Shown: positions 1 to 10,117 of the stretch, one piece after another
How the letters are laid out: every line of letters begins with the position of its first letter
Numbering within the stretch: the stretch's first letter is position 1
Assembly: GCF_014205175.1 (NCBI RefSeq)
Contig: NZ_JACHNA010000001.1
Span: 124,001 to 188,000, forward strand
Origin: Micrococcus cohnii
GTDB taxonomy: Bacteria; Actinomycetota; Actinomycetes; Actinomycetales; Micrococcaceae
Direction of reading: 5' to 3'
Length of the DNA: 64,000 nucleotides
The notes under the pieces: generated by a model
What the model saw: the letters and a program-made list of their open reading frames with translations, nothing else
Told to the model about the DNA's origin: nothing
Databases searched by the model: none
Translations under genes and position numbers: made by a program

Positions 1-113
1 AGCTGGCCGAGACGATCGTCACCGGCTGGGCCGAGGCGATCTCCGGCCAGACTCCGCGGCTGACCGTGCTGGAGGCCGACCAGGACGGCCCCGACGACGA
101 CCTCGAGGACTGA
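1..113 (+). CDS. C-terminal fragment of an unidentified protein (left edge)
   Basis: The frame read from base 3 is open and ends at a TGA at 111-113, giving about 36 residues with an acidic Asp-rich tail. The gene begins outside the window. The stop lies 7 nt before the mazG ATG, so the two are probably cotranscribed. The fragment is too short to assign to a family. In mycobacteria the gene before mazG is mfd, but here mfd lies near 56.7-60.4 kb, so this is a different gene. Confidence 0.55.
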   Translation, partial: LAETIVTGWAEAISGQTPRLTVLEADQDGPDDDLED

Positions 114-120
114 GCCGCCC

Positions 121-2213
<2,093 letters not shown>

Positions 2214-2323
2214 GTCGGCGCCCACCGGCGCTCGCCCCGGGTCAGACTCGCCGCCGTGTCCGGTCCGTCTCAGCGACGGTCGGAGCGGCGGCGGGTCCGC
2301 CGTCTGTCCGAACCCCGGACCAC

Positions 2324-2329
2324 TAGTCT
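2324..2329 (+). promoter_or_regulatory. Candidate -10 element for the ftsB-like gene (TAGTCT)
   Basis: TAGTCT lies in the 172-nt gap after eno and would start RNA near 2336, about 50 nt before the ATG. The rest of the gap shows only short weak hairpins. Confidence 0.4.
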
Positions 2330-2385
2330 GGAGGCCCGCGCCGCCCCGGTCCGCACACGCCTCGCACGGAAAGGAGTCAGGAGCC

Positions 2386-3279
2386 ATGTCCCGACGCCCT
2401 CGCGTGCCTCGCGTGACGCCCGCATCGGGCACCGCACCGTCCTCGGGTCGCACGCCGGAGCCAGGGGACTCGGCGCCTGTCGGGGGCACTGCCCCGACGC
2501 CGGGGCCGGCGCCTGAGCCGAGCCCGACCGTCCAGGCGCCTGCGGGCCCGGAGCAGGACGGACCGCCCGAGGAGCCGACCGGGGCGGGCCAGGACGACCC
2601 GGCGGCCCGGCGGCGTGCTCGCGCGGCCTCGATCGCCCGCGAACCCGGCGCCACCGTACTGCGGCTGCCCAACCGGCGAGAGATGCAGCGCCGTGGCGCC
2701 TCCGAAACGCAGGCCGAGGCGAATGAACCCACCACAGCCGCCGATCCCGCGCCCGGCCCCGCTCGGCGTCGGCGGCCTCGCAGGAGGTCGGGGCAGGGAC
2801 GTTTCTCCCGCTGGCCGGAGGGTGCGGCCGCCCGGCGGCGCCAGGCCGCGCGGAGCGTCGAGACCCGACGCCAGGCCCCGCCGGCCCCCGTGCCGGCCCG
2901 CGCCCTGACCGGTCGTTCACTGCTCGTCATCGCCGTCGTGCTGCTGGCCGCGGTGCTGGTTGCCCCGACGCTGCGGGTGTTCCTCAATCAGGAGCTGGAG
3001 ATGAACGCTGTCCGAGCGGACATCGCCGAGCAGGAACGCCAGCGCGACGAGCGTGAGGAGCGCATCCGCCGCTGGGACGACCCCGAGTACGTGAAGCAGC
3101 AGGCGCGCGAGCGGCTCGAACTCGTGCGGCCGGGGGAGACCCTCTACACCGTCACCGGCGTCGACGAGCTGCCGGAACAGGATCCTGAGACCTCCTCCGT
3201 GGACGAGAATCCCGTCAATGAGCGGCTGCCGTGGGCGGAGGGCCTGTGGGACTCCGTCGTCCGCGCCGGCACCGAATGA
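2386..3279 (+). CDS. ftsB: FtsB/DivIC-family septum formation initiator protein with long N-terminal extension
   Basis: FtsB/DivIC proteins are bitopic membrane proteins that join FtsL and FtsQ in the divisome. The protein has 297 residues. Residues 1-175 are a Pro/Ala/Arg-rich, low-complexity cytoplasmic region. One membrane segment follows at about 178-200, then a charged coiled coil at about 205-235 (EQERQRDEREERIRR). The typical DivIC end comes next (DPEYVKQQARERL, VRPGET), then an acidic tail. The start is chosen by an AAAGGAG Shine-Dalgarno about 10 nt upstream, although the frame is open further left. Position after eno matches mycobacterial Rv1024. The extension is unusually long for the family, and its role is unknown. 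Confidence 0.88.
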   Translation: MSRRPRVPRVTPASGTAPSSGRTPEPGDSAPVGGTAPTPGPAPEPSPTVQAPAGPEQDGPPEEPTGAGQDDPAARRRARAASIAREPGATVLRLPNRREMQRRGASETQAEANEPTTAADPAPGPARRRRPRRRSGQGRFSRWPEGAAARRRQAARSVETRRQAPPAPVPARALTGRSLLVIAVVLLAAVLVAPTLRVFLNQELEMNAVRADIAEQERQRDEREERIRRWDDPEYVKQQARERLELVRPGETLYTVTGVDELPEQDPETSSVDENPVNERLPWAEGLWDSVVRAGTE

Positions 3280-3316
3280 TCCCGTGCCCGTGGGCACCCT
3301 GAAGGAAGAGAGCGCC

Positions 3317-4972
3317 ATGGCGTCTGCCGAGCCCGACCTTGACCGCACCGTCTCCGCCGAGGACCTCGACACCCTCTCATTGCAGCTGGGCCGCCCCGTG
3401 CGCGACGTCGTGGAGATCGACGCGCGCTGCGTGTGCGGCAACCCGCTCGTCGCGACGACGGCCCCGCGCCTGTCCACCGGAATCCCCTTCCCCACGACGT
3501 TCTACCTGACGCACCCCGCCCTCACCGCGGCCGTCTCGCGTCTGGAAGCCGACGGCGAGATGGCACGTATGAACGAGCGGCTGGGCCAGGACGACCAGCT
3601 CGCTCAGGCCCATCGTCGAGCCCATGAGGCCTACATCGCCGAGCGTGATCGCGTCGGCCGCGAGGCCGGTGTGGCCGAGGTCCCCGAGATCGATCACGTC
3701 TCCGCCGGCGGCATGCCCGAGCGGGTGAAGTGCCTGCACGCGCTGGTCGGCCACGCGCTGGCGGCCGGGCCGGGCGTCAACCCGCTCGGTGACGAGGCGC
3801 TCGAGGCGGTGCGCCCCTGGTGGTCCCCGGAGACGTGCGCGTGCGCCGGGGCCTGGGACGCCGAGGCCGCGGTGCCGACGAAGGACCTCTCGCGGCACGT
3901 GAAGCACCTGAAGAAGGTCGCCGCGCTGCAGCGGGTGACGGTCGCCGGTGTGGACTGCGGCACAAACTCCATCCGACTGCTCATCGCGCGGCCGGAGGGC
4001 ACCGAACAGGCGGCGGCCCGCGCCGCTGCGGATCCGGACACCCCGCTGCCCGGCGAGGGTGACATCGCGCTGGACACCACGGGTGCGCCCGTCGACGTGG
4101 TGCGTCAGATGCGGGTGGTGCGTCTGGGCCAGGGTGTCGACGCGACCGGTGCGTTCGCCGGCGAGGCCCTCGAGCGCACGTTCGGCGCGGTCGAGGAGTA
4201 TGCCCGCCTGATCCAGCGCCACCACGCCGGGCGGGTCCGCTTCGTCGCGACCTCGGCCAGCCGGGACGTGTCCAATCGGGATGAGTTCCTCGACGGGGTC
4301 GAGGCCCGTCTCGGAGTGCGTCCCGAGATCATCTCCGGCGGTGAGGAGGCTCGGCTGTCCTTCTCCGGGGCCGTCTCCGTCCTGGACGCGCTCGACGAGG
4401 GCGCCGGACCGGCGCCGGCTGCTGAGGACCGGGTGCTCGTCGTCGACCTCGGTGGCGGCTCCACCGAGTTCGTGCTGGGCACCGCCGCGGGGCAGGTGAT
4501 CGACGCGGTGAGCATGGACATGGGATGCGTGCGCTTCACCGAGCGGTTCCTGCGCACCGATCCGCCGACCGCGCAGGAACGTGACCAGGCCGCCGCCGCC
4601 GTGGACGCGGTGCTCGACGAGGTGGCCGAGCGGCTCGACCTCGGCTCGGTGCGTGCGCTGATCGGCGTCGCCGGGACCGTCACGACCGTCACCGCGGCCG
4701 CGCTCGGGCTCGAGGAGTATGACTCGGAGAAGATCCATGCGGCGGTGCTGCCGTCCCAGACCGTCCACGCCACCGCGCAGCGGCTCGTCTCGGCCACGCG
4801 CGAGGACCGTGCCGCGCTCGGGTACATGCACCCTGGGCGCGTCGATGTGATCGGGGCGGGATCGCTCATCTGGTCGCGCATCGTCGACCGGCTCGAGCGC
4901 ACCGCCGGCCTCACCCACACGATCACGAGCGAGCGGGACATCCTTGACGGAATCGTGCGGTCCGTCGCCTAA
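3317..4972 (+). CDS. DUF501 domain fused to Ppx/GppA exopolyphosphatase domain
   Basis: This is one uninterrupted 551-residue frame. Residues about 20-190 are DUF501, with a CVCGNPL segment, FYLTHP, VKCLHALVGHALA and a C-terminal WWSPETCAC cluster. Residues about 207-551 are a Ppx/GppA phosphatase of the ASKHA fold, with VDCGTNSIRLL at 212-222, ATSASRD, GGEEARLSF and the second phosphate loop VDLGGGSTEF. Ppx/GppA enzymes degrade polyphosphate or pppGpp. In mycobacteria these are two genes (Rv1025, Rv1026). Here no stop separates them, and the only internal start near the junction is a GTG at 3935 without a Shine-Dalgarno. The start at 3317 has GGAAGAG upstream. Ppx function is well supported; the role of DUF501 is unknown. 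Confidence 0.9.
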   Translation: MASAEPDLDRTVSAEDLDTLSLQLGRPVRDVVEIDARCVCGNPLVATTAPRLSTGIPFPTTFYLTHPALTAAVSRLEADGEMARMNERLGQDDQLAQAHRRAHEAYIAERDRVGREAGVAEVPEIDHVSAGGMPERVKCLHALVGHALAAGPGVNPLGDEALEAVRPWWSPETCACAGAWDAEAAVPTKDLSRHVKHLKKVAALQRVTVAGVDCGTNSIRLLIARPEGTEQAAARAAADPDTPLPGEGDIALDTTGAPVDVVRQMRVVRLGQGVDATGAFAGEALERTFGAVEEYARLIQRHHAGRVRFVATSASRDVSNRDEFLDGVEARLGVRPEIISGGEEARLSFSGAVSVLDALDEGAGPAPAAEDRVLVVDLGGGSTEFVLGTAAGQVIDAVSMDMGCVRFTERFLRTDPPTAQERDQAAAAVDAVLDEVAERLDLGSVRALIGVAGTVTTVTAAALGLEEYDSEKIHAAVLPSQTVHATAQRLVSATREDRAALGYMHPGRVDVIGAGSLIWSRIVDRLERTAGLTHTITSERDILDGIVRSVA

Positions 4973-4975
4973 GAT
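4944..4975 (+). promoter_or_regulatory. Candidate leaderless promoter for ndh
   Basis: TAAGAT at 4970-4975 overlaps the preceding TAA stop and lies 7 nt before the ATG at 4983, so the start codon would be the transcript 5' end. TTGACG at 4944-4949 could be a -35, but a 20-nt spacer is long. Confidence 0.4.
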
Positions 4976-4982
4976 CATGGAC

Positions 4983-6395
4983 ATGGCTATCACCCCTGAT
5001 CTGTCCCCGAAGCCCCGCCTGCTCGTCGTCGGCGGCGGTTATGCCGGGTTCCACATCGCGAACGACCTGCAGAAGACCGTGAAGGAGCGCGGGGGTGTGG
5101 TCACCCTCGTGGACCCGCTGCCGTACATGACGTACCAGCCGTTCCTGCCGGAGGTCGTCGGCGGCCACATCGACGGCCGGCACATCGTTGTGGACCACCA
5201 CACGCACCTGAAGCACACCGAAGTCGTCCGCGGCTCGGTCGTGAAGGTCGAGCACGCCCGCAACACCGCCGTGGTGCGTGGCCACGACGGCGGCGAGTTC
5301 GAGGTGCCCTACCAGGACATCGTGATGACCGCGGGCGCCACGACCCGCACCTTCCCGATTCCGGGCCTGGCGGAGCAGGGCATCGGTCTGAAAACCGTCG
5401 AGGAGGCCGTCGCACTGCGCAACCAGATCCTGGAGCGCCTCGACGCCGCCTCCCTGATGACCGACGGGGATGAGCGCCGGCGCGCCTTGACCTTCGTCGT
5501 CGTCGGCGGCGGCTTCGCCGGCGTCGAGGCCATCGCCGAGATGGAGGGCCTCATTCGCGATGCCGTCGAGCGCGACCCGCGCATCTCGCAGACCGAGGTC
5601 CGCATCGTCATGGTCGAGGCCATGGGCAGGATCATGCCCGAGGTCTCCGAGGACCAGGCCGAGAAGGTCGTCGAGCACCTGCGCGGCCGCGGCATCGAGG
5701 TGCTGCTGAACACCTCGCTGGGCAGCGCCGAGGACGGCCAGATGCAGCTGATCAACATGGCGGACAAGTCCGAGGCCGAGCGTTTCGGCGCGGACACCCT
5801 CGTGTGGACCGCCGGCGTCGCCGCCAATGCGGTCGCGAAGTCCACTGACTTCCCGGTCGAGGAGCGCGGCCGCATCGAGGTCACCCCGACCCTGCAGATC
5901 AAGGACGGCCAGGACGGCGTCCTGGAGGGTGCGTGGGGCTGCGGCGACGTGTGCGCCGTGCCGGACCTGACCGGGGCCGGACCCGGCGGCATGTGCGTGC
6001 CGAACGCGCAGCACGCGATCCGTCAGGCCAAGCGCCTCGTCGCGAACTACCTCGCCGTGCGCCACGGGGAGGGCGAGGTCGAGGAGTACCGCCATGAGTC
6101 CCTCGGCGCGGTCGCCGGACTCGGCTTCGGCAAGGGCGTCGGCAACCCCAAGGGCGTCAAGCTGTTCGGGCCTCTCGCCTGGCTGGCCCACCGCGGATAC
6201 CACGGCTACGCGATGCCCACTCTCGAGCGCAAGGCGCGCGTCATCGGTGGCTGGATTGCCGAGACCGTGTTCGGCCGGGACACCACGTCGGTGGAGAACC
6301 AGGAGACTCCGCGCAATGCGTTCCTGGCGGCCGCCGGCGGCACCCCCGAGCCGCGCCGCTTCGAGCGCCGCGACGAGAAGCAGCTTTCGGCCTGA
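4983..6395 (+). CDS. ndh: Type II NADH dehydrogenase (FAD-dependent NADH:quinone oxidoreductase)
   Basis: NDH-2 feeds electrons from NADH to menaquinone at the inner face of the membrane without pumping protons. The 470-residue protein has two Rossmann motifs: GGGYAGFH at 17-24 for FAD and VVGGGFAGVE near 172-181 for NADH. It also has a WTAGV segment and a GCGDVCA FAD-binding stretch. The C-terminal part has the GFGKGVGN and PLAWLAHRGYHGYAMP membrane-contact region typical of actinobacterial Ndh. The start is ambiguous between ATGs at 4977 and 4983. I prefer 4983 because of the -10 element 7 nt upstream and no Shine-Dalgarno. It lies 10 nt after the DUF501-Ppx gene. Confidence 0.93.
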   Translation: MAITPDLSPKPRLLVVGGGYAGFHIANDLQKTVKERGGVVTLVDPLPYMTYQPFLPEVVGGHIDGRHIVVDHHTHLKHTEVVRGSVVKVEHARNTAVVRGHDGGEFEVPYQDIVMTAGATTRTFPIPGLAEQGIGLKTVEEAVALRNQILERLDAASLMTDGDERRRALTFVVVGGGFAGVEAIAEMEGLIRDAVERDPRISQTEVRIVMVEAMGRIMPEVSEDQAEKVVEHLRGRGIEVLLNTSLGSAEDGQMQLINMADKSEAERFGADTLVWTAGVAANAVAKSTDFPVEERGRIEVTPTLQIKDGQDGVLEGAWGCGDVCAVPDLTGAGPGGMCVPNAQHAIRQAKRLVANYLAVRHGEGEVEEYRHESLGAVAGLGFGKGVGNPKGVKLFGPLAWLAHRGYHGYAMPTLERKARVIGGWIAETVFGRDTTSVENQETPRNAFLAAAGGTPEPRRFERRDEKQLSA

Positions 6396-6439
6396 CCGGC
6401 CGAGCGCGCGGTCGAACCGTTCGACCGTGCCTCGATCCT

Positions 6440-6479
6440 GACGGCGACCGCGCGCCCCGCCGTGCGCGCGGTCGCCGTC
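6440..6479 (+). terminator. Strong hairpin terminator after ndh
   Basis: A perfect 16-bp stem (GACGGCGACCGCGCGC with its complement) closes an 8-nt loop, 44 nt after the ndh stop. No U-tract follows, as is common for terminators in high-GC actinobacteria. Confidence 0.7.
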
Positions 6480-6546
6480 GCGGTCTGCGGCGGATTTTCC
6501 CAGCGGGGACGCCGCCGTGCGACGGTCGGCCGTGCTGGCCGTCCCC

Positions 6547-6621
6547 GCCCCCGTGGCCCAATCGGCAGAGGCAGGCGACTTAAAATCGTCATCGGTGTGG
6601 GTTCGAGTCCCACCGGGGGCA
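6547..6621 (+). tRNA. tRNA-Leu (anticodon TAA)
   Basis: A cloverleaf can be drawn by hand. The 7-bp acceptor GCCCCCG pairs with CGGGGGC, the D-arm stem is GCC/GGC, the anticodon loop is CTTAAAA with anticodon TAA, and the T-arm is GTGGG-TTCGAGT-CCCAC. The anticodon stem is GGCGA/TCGTC with one G-U pair. The discriminator is A and no CCA is encoded. It reads UUA codons, which are rare in such a GC-rich genome. Confidence 0.92.
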
Positions 6622-6742
6622 CCGTGCCGTCGCCGATGGCACCAGCATGGTCCCGTCGGACGTCCGCTACGCCCAGCGTGAAAGCGGGGTCGTCCGCCCT
6701 GCTGAACCCGGTATTCGGCTGTCAGCAGCGGCGCATCCGCAC

Positions 6743-6748
6743 TAGACT
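6743..6748 (+). promoter_or_regulatory. Candidate -10 element (TAGACT) for the Bax-inhibitor-like gene
   Basis: TAGACT lies in the 229-nt gap between the tRNA and the next gene, giving a leader of about 95 nt. The remainder of the gap shows no gene. Confidence 0.35.
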
Positions 6749-6850
6749 GAGCCAAGACACTCTGTCGCCCCGCCCGTCGCGGACTCGACCGTTCGGCCAA
6801 CACCGCACGGTGGACCGAGGCGCGGGCCTTTCCCACCGAAGGAGACCGCC

Positions 6851-7741
6851 GTGGCCAATCCGGTGATGAACAGCAAGAACTTCCAACAGCAGATGCACTC
6901 CGGCCAGTCGCAGCCCTCGTGGTATGCCGGTGCCCCGCAGGGGGCCGCGCAGACCCCCTACGGCCAGACCCCCTACGGCCAGGCGCCCCAGGGCCAGCGG
7001 CCGTACGGCCAGGCCCCCTACGGGCAGCAGGCCGGAGCCCCGGACCTCGAGCAGATGTACGCGGCCCCCGCGGCCGGCCCGGCCGACACCGGACGGATGA
7101 CGTACAACGACATCGTGGGCAAGACCGCGTTCTGCCTCGTGCTGGTCGTCGTGGGCGGTGCCGTGGGGTGGATGTTCCCCGGCATCGGCATCGTCGGCGC
7201 GATCATCGGCTTCGTCCTCGGCCTGGTCAACGCGTTCAAGAAGAACCCCTCGCCGGCGCTGATCCTCGCTTACTCGGCCGCGCAGGGCCTCTTCCTTGGC
7301 GCATTCTCCTCGATCATGGAGGGCACGTACCCGGGCATCGTGGTGCAGGCCGTGCTGGGCACTCTGTCCGTGTTCGCCGTGACCCTGGCGCTGTTCTCCT
7401 CGGGTAAGTTCCGCCCGACCCCGAAGATGACCAAGATCTTCATGATCGCCATGCTCGGTTACCTCGTCTTCTCCCTCGTCAACGTCGGCATGATGCTCTT
7501 CGGCGTCACCGACTCCATGTTCGGCATGCGTTCGGGCATGATCGGCGTCGTGATCGGCCTGCTGGCCGTCCTGCTCGCCTCCTACTCGTTGGTGATGGAC
7601 TTCCAGATGGCCGAGGACGGCGTGCGCAACGGCGTCCCGGAGAAGTTTTCCTGGACCGTGGCCTTCGGCCTGACCGTCACGTTGATCTGGCTGTACGTCG
7701 AGATCCTGCGCATCCTCGCGATCCTGCGCGGCGACGACTGA
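6851..7741 (+). CDS. Bax inhibitor-1/YccA family multi-pass membrane protein
   Basis: The family (BI-1, YccA, TMBIM) forms pH-sensitive leak channels or protease modulators; the actinobacterial role is not established. The protein has 296 residues. The first 85 are soluble and Gln/Gly/Pro-rich with repeated PYGQ tetrads around residues 33-60. Seven hydrophobic segments follow from about residue 95, including the conserved AAQGLFLGAFSSIMEGTYPG stretch and a C-terminal WLYVEILRILAIL. The start is a GTG at 6851 with GAAGGAGA upstream. It is monocistronic, flanked by a tRNA and a terminator. Confidence 0.9.
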   Translation: MANPVMNSKNFQQQMHSGQSQPSWYAGAPQGAAQTPYGQTPYGQAPQGQRPYGQAPYGQQAGAPDLEQMYAAPAAGPADTGRMTYNDIVGKTAFCLVLVVVGGAVGWMFPGIGIVGAIIGFVLGLVNAFKKNPSPALILAYSAAQGLFLGAFSSIMEGTYPGIVVQAVLGTLSVFAVTLALFSSGKFRPTPKMTKIFMIAMLGYLVFSLVNVGMMLFGVTDSMFGMRSGMIGVVIGLLAVLLASYSLVMDFQMAEDGVRNGVPEKFSWTVAFGLTVTLIWLYVEILRILAILRGDD

Positions 7742-7776
7742 CCGTCAGCACGACCGTCTCGACGGGACCGCCCGTC

Positions 7777-7813
7777 ACGAACGCCCCGGCCGCCCAGATG
7801 CCGGGGCGTTCGT
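7777..7813 (+). terminator. Terminator hairpin after the Bax-inhibitor-like gene
   Basis: A 14-bp perfect stem ACGAACGCCCCGGC with its complement encloses a 9-nt loop, 35 nt after the stop codon. No U-tract is present. Confidence 0.7.
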
Positions 7814-7884
7814 CCGTGCCGGGGGCGCGCCCCCATTCGCCGCAGCCCTGACGACGCCTGCATTGGCGTTCTGAAAGGAGACAC

Positions 7885-8820
7885 ATGACCGCCCAGCACG
7901 CCGTGTCTGGAGACGACTCCGCGGCCACAGGAGCCCAGTACCGTTTGCGTTCTGGCACGGCCGAGGCCACGGTCGTCGGACTCGCCGGGGCGCTGCGCGA
8001 GTACCGCGTCGACGGGATCGACTACGTCGAGCCGTATCCAGCCCAGAGCATTCCGCCGGCGGGCAATGGCATCCAGATGTCCCCGTGGCCCAACCGCGTC
8101 GCCGGCGCTCGCTGGAGCCTCCACGAAGCGCAGCAGCAGCTGGACGTCACGGAGCCGACCCGCGGGCACGCCAGCCACGGGCTGCTGCGCAACACCCAGT
8201 TCATTCCGGAGGCCGTGACCGCGGACCGCGTCGTGCTGCGCGGAGAGATCCACCCGCAGCACGGTTGGCCCTTCCGCATGACGCACCGGGTCGAGTACGC
8301 CCTCGCCGAGAACGGGGATCTCACCGTGTGCCAGCGGCTGCTCAACCGCACCGACGTCGCGGCCCCCGCAGGCTTCGGCGCCCACCCGTTCCTGAGGATC
8401 GGCGAGGTACCCAGTCGGCTGCTGCGTCTGACCGTCGAGGCCGATACGTGGATCGACACCGACGAAAGCCTGATACCCATCGCCGACCATCCGGTGCAGG
8501 GCAGCCGGCACGATTACCGCGACGGACAGAGCGTGGGCGCAGAGCCGGTCGACGTGTGTCTGACCGATCTGGCGGCGCACGACGGTCGGCACGAGGCGCG
8601 TCTGGAGGCACCGGACGGCAGCGAGCTGACCCTGTGGTCCGACGAAGTCTTCGCGTACACGCACGTGTTCGTCACGGACCGGCTTCCCGGCCGCGAGCAC
8701 GCCGTCGCGGTGGAACCGCTCACGATGCCGGCCAACGCCCTGAACACCGGACGCTCCCTCCGCTGGTTGGAGGCGGGGGAGAGCCTGCTGGGGCGCTGGG
8801 GCCTGCGGCCTAGAGGATGA
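7885..8820 (+). CDS. Aldose 1-epimerase family protein (GalM-like)
   Basis: The protein has 311 residues and the beta-sandwich galactose mutarotase pattern. MSPWPNRVAGARW appears near residue 60, the catalytic-type His in RGHASHGLLR, and a second conserved His in GFGAHPFL. A YTHVFVTDRLPGREH segment replaces the usual catalytic Glu region. GalM-type enzymes interconvert alpha and beta anomers of hexoses; the exact sugar cannot be told from sequence. The start follows a GAAAGGAGA Shine-Dalgarno. It stands alone between a terminator and the AI-2E gene, not in a gal operon. Confidence 0.86.
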   Translation: MTAQHAVSGDDSAATGAQYRLRSGTAEATVVGLAGALREYRVDGIDYVEPYPAQSIPPAGNGIQMSPWPNRVAGARWSLHEAQQQLDVTEPTRGHASHGLLRNTQFIPEAVTADRVVLRGEIHPQHGWPFRMTHRVEYALAENGDLTVCQRLLNRTDVAAPAGFGAHPFLRIGEVPSRLLRLTVEADTWIDTDESLIPIADHPVQGSRHDYRDGQSVGAEPVDVCLTDLAAHDGRHEARLEAPDGSELTLWSDEVFAYTHVFVTDRLPGREHAVAVEPLTMPANALNTGRSLRWLEAGESLLGRWGLRPRG

Positions 8821-8840
8821 AGACCGCCGCGGACGCGCGG

Positions 8841-8846
8841 TAGGCT
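8841..8846 (+). promoter_or_regulatory. Candidate -10 element (TAGGCT) for the AI-2E transporter gene
   Basis: TAGGCT lies 53 nt before the ATG in the short gap after the epimerase gene, giving a leader of about 47 nt. Confidence 0.4.
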
Positions 8847-8899
8847 CAGGCGACCCGCCGTGGGCCGCACCGGCCCCGCCTGATGCCGAGGAGAAGCAC

Positions 8900-10117
8900 A
8901 TGACGTTGGCCTCACCCACCGAACGCAAGATCGATCGGGACGTCCCCTACGGGCTGTCGGTCGCGGCGGCCTGGGCCTGGCGGGTGATCGCCGTCGTCCT
9001 GATGGTCGGCGTCGTGCTCTGGCTGCTCGGCCACGTCACGCTGATCCTCATCCCGGTCATCGTGGCGGCCCTGCTCGCCTCTCTGCTGGAGCCGCTGCAC
9101 CGACGCCTGCACATCACCCTGCCGGCCATCGCCGCGTCCCTGCTGAGCGTGCTGGCGCTGATTCTCGGGGTGGCCGGTCTGCTCGCCCTCTCCGGCCAGC
9201 AGCTCGTCACCGGCTTCGCGGACATGAGCGAGCAGATCAGCAAGGGTGTGAAGTCGGCCATGGCCTGGGCTGAAGGCATGGGTCTGCCGATCGGCGGCTC
9301 CGGCGGCGGGCTCGAGAGCATGATGTCGACGCTCAAGGAGAACTCCGGGGCCATCATGTCCGGGGCGATGAGCTTCAGCTCCACGGCGACGAACATCCTG
9401 GCGGGGATCGTCATCGCTCTGTTCACGCTCATCTTCTTCCTCTATGACGGCGACCGGATCTGGGCGTTCTGCCTGCGCTTCGTGCCGCGTGCCCACCGCC
9501 GCGCCATCGACCACGCTGGGCGCTCCGGCTGGCACGCCGTCGGCTCCTATGTGCGCGTGCAGATCGTAGTCGCGGCCATCGACGCGCTCGGCATCGGCCT
9601 GGGCGCGTGGCTGCTCGGCGTGCCCCTGGCGTTCCCGCTGGCCGTGCTCGTCTTCCTCGCCTCGTTCGTCCCCATGGTCGGCGCCGTCGCGACGGGCGCC
9701 CTGGCGATCCTGCTGGCGCTCATGGCCAACGGGCCGATCAATGCGCTCCTGATGCTCGGCGTCGTGATCCTGGTGCAGCAGCTGGAGTCGAACGTCCTGC
9801 AGCCGCTCATCATGGGCAAGGCGGTCGCACTGCACCCGCTTGCCGTCTTCTTGGCGGTGGCCGGCGGCTCCGCGGTGGCCGGCCTGGCCGGCGCGGTCTT
9901 CTCCGTGCCGATGCTCGCGTTCCTCAACGCCTTCGTGCGTGGTCTGCGCAAGGAGCAGCACGAGAACGAGGAAGCCGACGGCGACTCCGAGGCCGGCGAC
10001 GCGGACCGGACGCCGTCGGACGGTGCCGACGCGGGGGTGTCCGACGGGGCCGTCCCGGCGCACGAGCCCTCCGCCGCACGGGTTTCCGGCACCGGCTCCT
10101 CGGCGCACGAGGGCTGA
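8900..10117 (+). CDS. AI-2E family transporter (UPF0118 membrane protein)
   Basis: The protein has 405 residues with paired N-terminal membrane helices (residues about 25-90), a soluble mid-segment, and a C-terminal helix cluster. The cluster holds the family motif region FLASFVPMVGAVATGALAIL and QLESNVLQPLIMGKAV. Members move small solutes or act as Na+/H+ antiporters; substrate is not predictable. The last 65 residues are an acidic, Ser/Asp/Ala-rich tail that is probably cytoplasmic. The ATG follows GAGGAGA. Its TGA overlaps the ilvA ATG (TGATG at 10115-10119), so the two genes are translationally coupled, although no functional link is obvious. Confidence 0.9.
   Translation: MTLASPTERKIDRDVPYGLSVAAAWAWRVIAVVLMVGVVLWLLGHVTLILIPVIVAALLASLLEPLHRRLHITLPAIAASLLSVLALILGVAGLLALSGQQLVTGFADMSEQISKGVKSAMAWAEGMGLPIGGSGGGLESMMSTLKENSGAIMSGAMSFSSTATNILAGIVIALFTLIFFLYDGDRIWAFCLRFVPRAHRRAIDHAGRSGWHAVGSYVRVQIVVAAIDALGIGLGAWLLGVPLAFPLAVLVFLASFVPMVGAVATGALAILLALMANGPINALLMLGVVILVQQLESNVLQPLIMGKAVALHPLAVFLAVAGGSAVAGLAGAVFSVPMLAFLNAFVRGLRKEQHENEEADGDSEAGDADRTPSDGADAGVSDGAVPAHEPSAARVSGTGSSAHEG

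Noticed and set aside
2214-2323. Terminator after eno
   Set aside because: Only 5-6 bp interrupted stems can be drawn, much weaker than the other terminators in the window.
4944-4975. A full -35/-10 promoter for ndh with TTGACG
   Set aside because: The 20-nt spacer is too long to claim a standard -35. Only the -10 is used with moderate confidence.
6622-6624. Encoded CCA end on tRNA-Leu
   Set aside because: The bases after the discriminator read CCG, so CCA is not encoded.
9607-10116. Upstream extension of the threonine dehydratase frame
   Set aside because: It overlaps the AI-2E transporter coding sequence in another frame, and the TGATG overlap at 10115-10119 explains the start.
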